A DNA stretch of 8,837 nucleotides, taken from positions 1-8,837 of the forward strand of contig JAAUTJ010000157.1 of NCBI GenBank assembly GCA_012031475.1. The letters run 5' to 3'. Below are positions 4,993 through 8,837 of the stretch, piece after piece (position 1 is the stretch's first letter; the number at the start of each line of letters is the position of its first letter). The notes beneath the pieces were generated by a model. It was not told where the DNA came from. It was given only the letters and a program-made list of their open reading frames with translations, and ran no database searches. Source of the stretch: Leptolyngbyaceae cyanobacterium SM1_3_5 (GTDB taxonomy: Bacteria; Cyanobacteriota; Cyanobacteriia; Elainellales; Elainellaceae). The translations under genes and the position numbers were made by a program.

Positions 4993-5032
4993 AAAGCCCG
5001 ATCGCAGTCTTTCCCAGGCGCGATCGGGCTTT
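4993..5032 (+). terminator. Hairpin terminator between zinc-ribbon gene and ATPase gene
   Basis: AAAGCCCGATCGC (4993-5005) pairs perfectly with GCGATCGGGCTTT (5020-5032), a 13-bp stem with a 14-nt loop, 4 bases after the zinc-ribbon stop. The T-run is short (CTTTATGGTTTG), so it may be leaky. It separates two expression units within the plus block. Confidence 0.75.
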
Positions 5033-5037
5033 ATGGT

Positions 5038-5066
5038 TTGTGCCCTCATGAGGCGATTTCATTAAT
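5038..5066 (+). promoter_or_regulatory. Possible promoter of the ATPase gene
   Basis: TTGTGC (5038-5043) and ATTAAT (5061-5066) are spaced by 17 bases, a weak match to -35/-10 elements, placed just after the terminator and 25 bases before the ATPase start. Its location makes sense, but motif quality is modest. Confidence 0.35.
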
Positions 5067-5090
5067 CCCCCAACATCAGGAGATTCAACG

Positions 5091-7132
5091 ATGTACCCAG
5101 ATAATACGAATTATGAACCGCTCACGCCAGAGCAAATCCGCGAATTGCAGCAACTCACGCCCGCTCAGCAGCAAGAATGGCGCGATCGGCAGGTTGAAAA
5201 GTTGAACCGGGAAATCTACCAGAGCGGTGAAACAGCGTCGATCGCCACCGCCGTTCTCACCGCCAAACCAGACCCGCTGAGGGAAAAGTCAGAGCGGGAG
5301 TTACAGAAAGACATCCTCACCGCTGTCCAAAGCTCCCGATTTTCCTCAGCCAGCCTTGCCCAAATTGCCCGCTACAACGCGATCCCCGTTGATGTTGTCG
5401 AGGCGATCGCCCAGCAGCTTGCAGGCGACTATCTTGGCCGCGACCTGGAGCGATTGGAGTTCGAGAACATCAGCAAGCAAATTCAGAAAATCGAGGCAAA
5501 TGAAAAGGACGCGGGCATTCGCGACTACAAGCTGTCAAAGCTCGCCAAACGGCACGGCCTCAACCGCCGCACGATGATGGAGTGCTACAGCAAATCGCTC
5601 TGCTCAGCCTCAATGGTTCGCTCCAAACCGATCGGAGAGTTTCTAGCCGAACACTTGCAGCAAGAAACCAAATACCTCGTGCATGGCTGGATTCCGCAGG
5701 GGATCACGCTGATGCTGCATGGCGACGGCGGAACCGGAAAACGCTGCTGATCTACGAACTGCTCGAAGCAGTCCTTAAAGGCAATTCTTGGAACGGCTAT
5801 CAGTGCCGCCAATCTGCCGCGCTGCTCGTGCAGGTCGATGAAGCCGGAAGTCATCACCGCAGAACGCATCGACATTCGCGGCATATCGCCCTCTATGCCC
5901 CTGCAAGTGCTGTCTGACTGGCAGGTTGAGCAAATGGTGGTTCTCGAATCCGAAGCCGCAAAAATGCCCCGTGAGTCGCTGATCATCGTCGATTCGATCA
6001 CGGCCATTAATCGCAACTGCTTCTTCTCCGAAAACGACACCGAATACGCACGTCCGATCCTCCAAATTCGCGACATCGCCCGCAAATTCGGCCACACCGT
6101 CATCCTGCTGCACCATTCCAACGCCGAAGGCAACGCCAGAGGGACACGGGCGATTCACAACTCGGTCGATGCCGTCTGGGGACTCAGCCTGATCGATCAG
6201 TCCGATCGCCTCCTGCGTGTGCAGAAAACTCGCATGGGACTTCCACCCGGTCGCTATCGATTGGCGTTCGATGATGAGACTTTCAAATTTGCATATCGGG
6301 GCGAAGAATTCGAGTCTGAAGAAGACTTTGAACAAGCCCAAACCTATGCCGAGAAAATTCGGCTCTGGCTGCACGACACTGACCAGCGTGAGCGACGTTT
6401 TGAACCTGTCGAAGTGGCAGAGCATCTGGGAGGCAGCAAGCCCACGACGCGCCGCTGTCTGCTCGAACTGTGGATGCGTGGCGCGATCGATCGCATCCGC
6501 AAAGCAGGCAGTCCGTACTACTTGTACTTTGTAAAGAAAAAACAGAAAAGCGATCGGGCGATCGCCAAAGCGATCGGGTCGCAAAACGCCCAGGAACCAT
6601 CACCAGAAATCAATCCAGCGATCAAGCGATCGGGCGATCGCTTTGAAAAAAATCGGACGCCGCCGTTTTTGCCGAAAAGTCCGATCGCCCGATCGCCAGT
6701 ACACCTCTAAACCAGTACAGCGATAGTACACAGCCGAAAAGCTCAAGCGATCGTACTAGCGATCGCGGCGATCGGATTCTCAATAAAAGCGATCGCCCTG
6801 TCAATAAAAGCGATCGCCCGATCGCTTCGCTTCACAATCCGTTACCCGAAAAAATTGCGGTTGGCGACACTGTACTAGTCACCGCCACCGCCCAATGGAT
6901 TCGATCCGGTAGCGCCAAACTCCCTTGGCAAGAAGTCCCCAAATCGCAGCGCAGCGCCCCCCAAATCCCAATCAACACGCTCGGTCAACCGCTTTTCGAT
7001 GAGCTAATTGCAGGCGGCAAAGTCATCGAAATTCGGGGTGATCGTAGCCTTGTCCGCAATCAAAAGACCGGACGGAATTCGATGTTTCTCAACACAGATT
7101 TAAGGGTGTTGCGATCGGAGGGACAAAGCTGA
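5091..7132 (+). CDS. RecA-fold (AAA_25/RepA-like) ATPase, frameshifted
   Basis: Hexameric-helicase-type ATPase of the kind found in plasmids and prophages, probably acting on DNA during replication of the element. About 210 N-terminal residues contain helical and HTH-like segments (LAQIARYNAIPVDVVEAIAQ). Then come Walker A GDGGTGKT (from residue 211), Walker B SLIIVDS (D301) and the sensor-like stretch VILLHHSNAEGNARGTRAI (337-355). A winged helix (about 418-480), an SDR-rich linker and an SH3-like tail follow. AGGAGA 7 bases before the ATG supports the start. As given, the frame breaks inside Walker A (A4 at 5738-5741, A5 needed, stop at 5748-5750) and is restored by an extra G at 5843. A third break at the A7 run 6646-6652 separates the tail; otherwise it stops at 6708-6710. 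Corrected length is about 680 aa. If the indels are real the ATPase is inactive. Confidence 0.75.
6548..6835 (+). repeat. HIP1/CGATCG-rich linker-coding stretch
   Basis: An unusually dense set of CGATCG words with several full GCGATCGC copies (for example near 6559, 6635, 6760, 6789 and 6809). In the corrected frame they encode a low-complexity linker with repeated SDRPI, SDR and GDR tripeptides between the winged helix and the C-terminal domain of the ATPase. This looks like HIP1 expansion tolerated in a disordered linker. Confidence 0.75.
6647..7132 (+). CDS. C-terminal SH3-like extension of the ATPase (out of frame as given)
   Basis: An open stretch after the TGA at 6644-6646, with no usable start codon of its own before residue-rich sequence begins. 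It ends at the TGA 7130-7132. The folded part, from LPEKIAVGDTVLVTATAQW to KVIEIRGDRSLVRNQKTGRN then SMFLNTDLRVL, has the strand-turn pattern of KOW/SH3-like barrels. Lack of a start plus exact continuation of the linker composition says it belongs to the preceding ATPase, separated by the A7 run at 6646-6652. A -1 programmed slip on AAAAAAT (6647-6653) is an alternative to a missing A. It overlaps the next unit's ATG (ATGA at 7129-7133 region). Confidence 0.65.
   Translation, partial: KKSDAAVFAEKSDRPIASTPLNQYSDSTQPKSSSDRTSDRGDRILNKSDRPVNKSDRPIASLHNPLPEKIAVGDTVLVTATAQWIRSGSAKLPWQEVPKSQRSAPQIPINTLGQPLFDELIAGGKVIEIRGDRSLVRNQKTGRNSMFLNTDLRVLRSEGQS
6780..6819 (+). repeat. 21-bp tandem duplication in the linker
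   Basis: TCAATAAAAGCGATCGCCC occurs at 6780-6798 and again at 6801-6819, a period of 21 bases. That is exactly seven codons (NKSDRPV, NKSDRPI) in the corrected frame. The frame-preserving period supports this stretch being coding. Confidence 0.85.
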
Positions 7133-7195
7133 TGGCGAAAAAAAAACAGGCCATTCCAGGGACAGCAACTAGAAATTCCAATGGAGGCGATCGCG

Positions 7196-7423
7196 ATGGT
7201 TAGACGACCAAAACAGCTTGGCAGCGAATGGGTTGCCAGTGGAATCGTGACCAAAGAGCTAGGCTTTGCCGTTTTGCGTCTCTGGAAACTCCGCAACGAA
7301 GGTCTTTTGAGAGAGGGCTATCACTGGGTAAACATCGCCCGTCCACAAGCAGCGCGGCCTACCTACCGCTGGCATCTCGATCGCATCCGCCAAACACTCG
7401 AAACCCCCCAGGAGGAACGATGA
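7196..7423 (+). CDS. Helix-turn-helix protein, excisionase-like
   Basis: 75-aa basic protein. WVASGIVTKELGFAVLRLWK then LRNEGLLREGYHWV is a MerR/excisionase-type winged HTH, and the second part (RPTYRWHLDRIRQTL) fits the closing helix. Next to an integrase, an excision-directionality role is likely but inferred. Start at 7196 is chosen because GGAGG (7183-7187) lies 8 bases upstream; ATG 7181 is also in frame. A further possibility is ATG 7132, which overlaps the ATPase stop. If the A9 run (7138-7146) had eight As, the frame MAKKNRPFQGQQLEIP would run straight into this protein. As given, 7132 yields only 23 codons. The stop overlaps the next start (ATGA, 7420-7423). Confidence 0.72.
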   Translation: MVRRPKQLGSEWVASGIVTKELGFAVLRLWKLRNEGLLREGYHWVNIARPQAARPTYRWHLDRIRQTLETPQEER

Positions 7424-7644
7424 ACGATCGGGAGCATCTAATCGAGTCACTTGATCGGGCGATCGAAGAGCTTCAATTTGCGAAGAAGCTGCTAGAGCAA
7501 CAGCAGAAAGGAGCGCTTCATCGGATCGTTAATGGAGCTTCCCAAGCAAATTACGCACGGAAGATGATTACCCGAATGGATCGAGGCGTTTTTGGCAAAC
7601 CAGGCGCGACCGGGCGATCGCTTCTGAGCATCATCGCCTCATAA
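7420..7644 (+). CDS. Small helical (coiled-coil) hypothetical protein
   Basis: 74 aa. The first about 45 residues (MNDREHLIESLDRAIEELQF, then AKKLLEQQQKG) form an amphipathic helix; the rest is basic and less regular. AGGAGG 4 bases before the ATG and the ATGA overlap with the HTH gene indicate tight coupling. The last 94 bases overlap the 3' end of the convergent integrase gene, so the C-terminal part may simply be readthrough of antisense integrase sequence, and an indel may have moved the true stop. Function unknown. Confidence 0.6.
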   Translation: MNDREHLIESLDRAIEELQFAKKLLEQQQKGALHRIVNGASQANYARKMITRMDRGVFGKPGATGRSLLSIIAS

Positions 7645-8689
7645 GCCCGCTGGTGAACCTCCTCACTAATCCAACGGTGATAGGTCTGAGTGTGAACGCC
7701 GATCGAGTGCCCCATTTGCTGGGCAGCAAGCTCGATCGGCATTCCAAACTCCAGCGATCGAATTGCCCAACCATGCCGCAGATCGTAGGGATGGAACGGA
7801 ACGCCATAGCGCTTAAAAGCGTGAGTGATTCGATTACCAAGCTCCGAATTATTCCGACCTGTGCAGTTTGGGATCTGCATCCCTTGCAGTCCCCAATCTT
7901 TCGCCCACTCAGGATAAAGCGGATAGACGCGATGAAAATTTGTCTTGGTTCCGTCCAAGACAATCAGCACGGGAAACTTAGAAAAGTCGAGGTGAAAATT
8001 TCGTGATTTCGCAGGCCATACGTCGCCATCATGCCGAACACCCAGCGCCAAGCCGGATTTGGGATGCGATCGAACCACTGAGCAATCAGTGCGTCCGGTG
8101 GAACTTCTCTCACTTCCGCTGATGCCGCTGAATAACTGCCACGCAGCGGCTTAAAATTTGCTTCCAACCCTGCAAAATCAGCTAGCCGGGAACAGACATC
8201 GACAAATCGCCTCCGAGTTCGGCTATCAGCTTCCGTCCGATCGATCGCTGCCCTCAGCAGTTCGATCGTAAGTGGCTGCTCACTGGGTAGCGTCTTGAAG
8301 ACTTTCAAATAGTCATCCTTCCAAGTGGTTTCACTCTGCGGCGATCGCCGCCGTCGCGAAAAATAATCAGCCTCAAATCTCCGAATCCAATCACTTACCG
8401 TCTGTACGTTATTTTTCGCTTCAGTTTTGACATACACGCTCCAGTCGAACTCGCCACAGTCGAGCAATGCCCCAATTTTTCGCGCTTCCTGCTCAGCCAG
8501 CTTTAAGCCAGCCGGGTTCGCATGGTAGCCCAGCGCGATTCGCTGCTGGAAGGAGTGGAGTCGATCGCTTCCCGGTCGCGGCGGCAATGTTGCCCTGAGA
8601 TAAAGATGATCTCCTTTCACCTGAATCCGTACACCAACCGCCGCAGCCTTTAGCCGTCCGTTCGCTTGTGCAAGTTTGCCCTCAATCAT
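7551..8689 (-). CDS. Tyrosine-recombinase integrase (frameshifted)
   Basis: Site-specific integrase of the phage/ICE type, catalysing integration and excision of the element. Corrected length is about 379 aa. The N-terminal arm-binding part (GDHLYLRATLPPRPGSDRL and LKLAEQEARKIGALLD) precedes a core-binding domain (about 95-190) and the catalytic domain. Visible catalytic residues are R227 (YGLRNHE), R305 (PYDLRHGW), H328 (MGHS) and nucleophile Y337 (QTYHRWI). R305-H328 and H328-Y337 spacings (23 and 9) are canonical. The box II His is Tyr302 here. As given, the gene breaks at the A4 run 7995-7998 (T on the coding strand), which needs a fifth base to read EIFHLDFSKFPVL. Otherwise the product stops at 7964, lacking R305, H328 and Y337. 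It converges on the plus operon. Confidence 0.85.
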
Positions 8690-8692
8690 GCC

Positions 8693-8714
8693 CGTGCCTA
8701 AATCGTGCCTAAAA
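8693..8714. repeat. 11-bp tandem repeat before the integrase
   Basis: CGTGCCTAAAT (8693-8703) followed directly by CGTGCCTAAAA (8704-8714), immediately upstream of the integrase ATG (8687-8689). They may be binding sites for Int, Xis or a repressor, or chance slippage. Confidence 0.65.
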
Positions 8715-8728
8715 AACTAGGAAGTATT

Positions 8729-8758
8729 GGATAGGGTTGAATAGGGTTGCATAGGGTC
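8729..8758. repeat. Three 10-bp tandem repeats upstream of the integrase
   Basis: GGATAGGGTT, GAATAGGGTT and GCATAGGGTC are back to back (8729-8738, 8739-8748, 8749-8758). The 10-base period would place the sites on one DNA face. The position suits integrase arm-type sites or an operator over the integrase promoter; both are inference. Confidence 0.7.
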
Positions 8759-8768
8759 TGTTAAAAAC

Positions 8769-8813
8769 AAAACTCCCCGCAACCCCTTGCTGTATCGGGG
8801 TTGCGGGAGTTTT
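8769..8813. terminator. Bidirectional hairpin terminator
   Basis: Arms 8769-8786 (AAAACTCCCCGCAACCCC) and 8797-8813 (GGGGTTGCGGGAGTTTT) form a 17-bp stem with a single extra C in the CCCC run at 8775-8778, and a 10-nt loop. T-runs follow on both strands (TTTT on plus; TTTTGTTTTT on minus). It could insulate the integrase from a gene to the right of the window. The bulge may itself be an indel. The remainder of the right end (8814-8837) shows nothing. Confidence 0.78.
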
Positions 8814-8837
8814 ATAGACGCTGAAAAGATGGCTCAG

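Noticed and set aside
5585..6584. Long open frames on the minus strand opposite the ATPase (5585-6133, 5775-6584)
   Set aside because: They mirror the clearly coding ATPase frame with Walker motifs; no ribosome site or recognisable domain. Long antisense openness is common in GC-rich, CGATCG-rich coding DNA.
7653..8006. Plus-strand frame opposite the integrase catalytic domain
   Set aside because: Antisense shadow; the minus strand holds canonical catalytic residues at canonical spacing.
8690..8837. tRNA gene or tRNA-end attachment site beside the integrase
   Set aside because: No cloverleaf, T-loop (GGTTCRA) or CCA end could be found; the structure here is a terminator hairpin.
1..8837. 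Insertion sequence or transposase
   Set aside because: No DDE-type transposase or paired terminal inverted repeats were seen; the only recombinase is the tyrosine integrase.

Overview
The window looks like cyanobacterial DNA. The HIP1 palindrome GCGATCGC and its CGATCG core recur throughout, inside genes, linkers and terminators. G-rich heptamer-like repeats of the STRR type (GGGTTGG units) occur at 1-28 and 581-612. A multicellular or Leptolyngbya/Oscillatoria-like host is a guess from style only.

Layout, left to right. (1) 31-522, minus: a RelE/ParE-type toxin and its antitoxin, bracketed by the two STRR tracts. (2) 613-646: a minus-strand terminator closing the long operon to its right. 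(3) 668-800: a cluster of CTTGAC/GTCAAG words containing a 34-bp dyad. (4) 697-4043, minus: an operon-like run starting with an XRE/Cro-type regulator. It continues with three small proteins sharing the N-terminus MTTNPP, a one-helix membrane protein, a two-helix membrane protein, an Ala-rich soluble protein, a three-helix membrane protein, and a protein with two membrane helices plus a probable winged-helix C-terminus. (5) 4044-4411: a regulatory region with a candidate operator and one doubtful small gene. (6) 4412-7644, plus: a small beta-type protein, a 47-aa zinc-ribbon protein, a terminator, a RecA-fold/AAA_25-like ATPase with an SH3-like tail, a helix-turn-helix (excisionase-like) protein and a short coiled-coil protein. 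(7) 7551-8689, minus: a tyrosine integrase converging on the plus operon. (8) 8690-8837: short tandem repeats and a bidirectional terminator.

Taken together, an integrase, an excisionase-like protein, an XRE switch, a replication-type ATPase and a block of small membrane and coiled-coil proteins suggest a compact integrative element of about 8 kb. No capsid, terminase, tail, relaxase or conjugation gene is visible. It could be a prophage-like satellite or an integrating plasmid relative. The job of the minus-strand membrane/coiled-coil operon cannot be named from sequence and is the least explained part of the window.

A dominant oddity is single-base frameshifts. At least four recognisable or plausible genes need +1/-1 corrections, mostly in homopolymers (near 1177, 2521, 2556, 5738, 5843, 6646, 7138 and 7995). 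After correction every reading frame is open to a sensible end, which points to sequencing or assembly indels more than to decay, though recent pseudogenisation cannot be excluded. Disrupted genes are annotated below over their reconstructed span.
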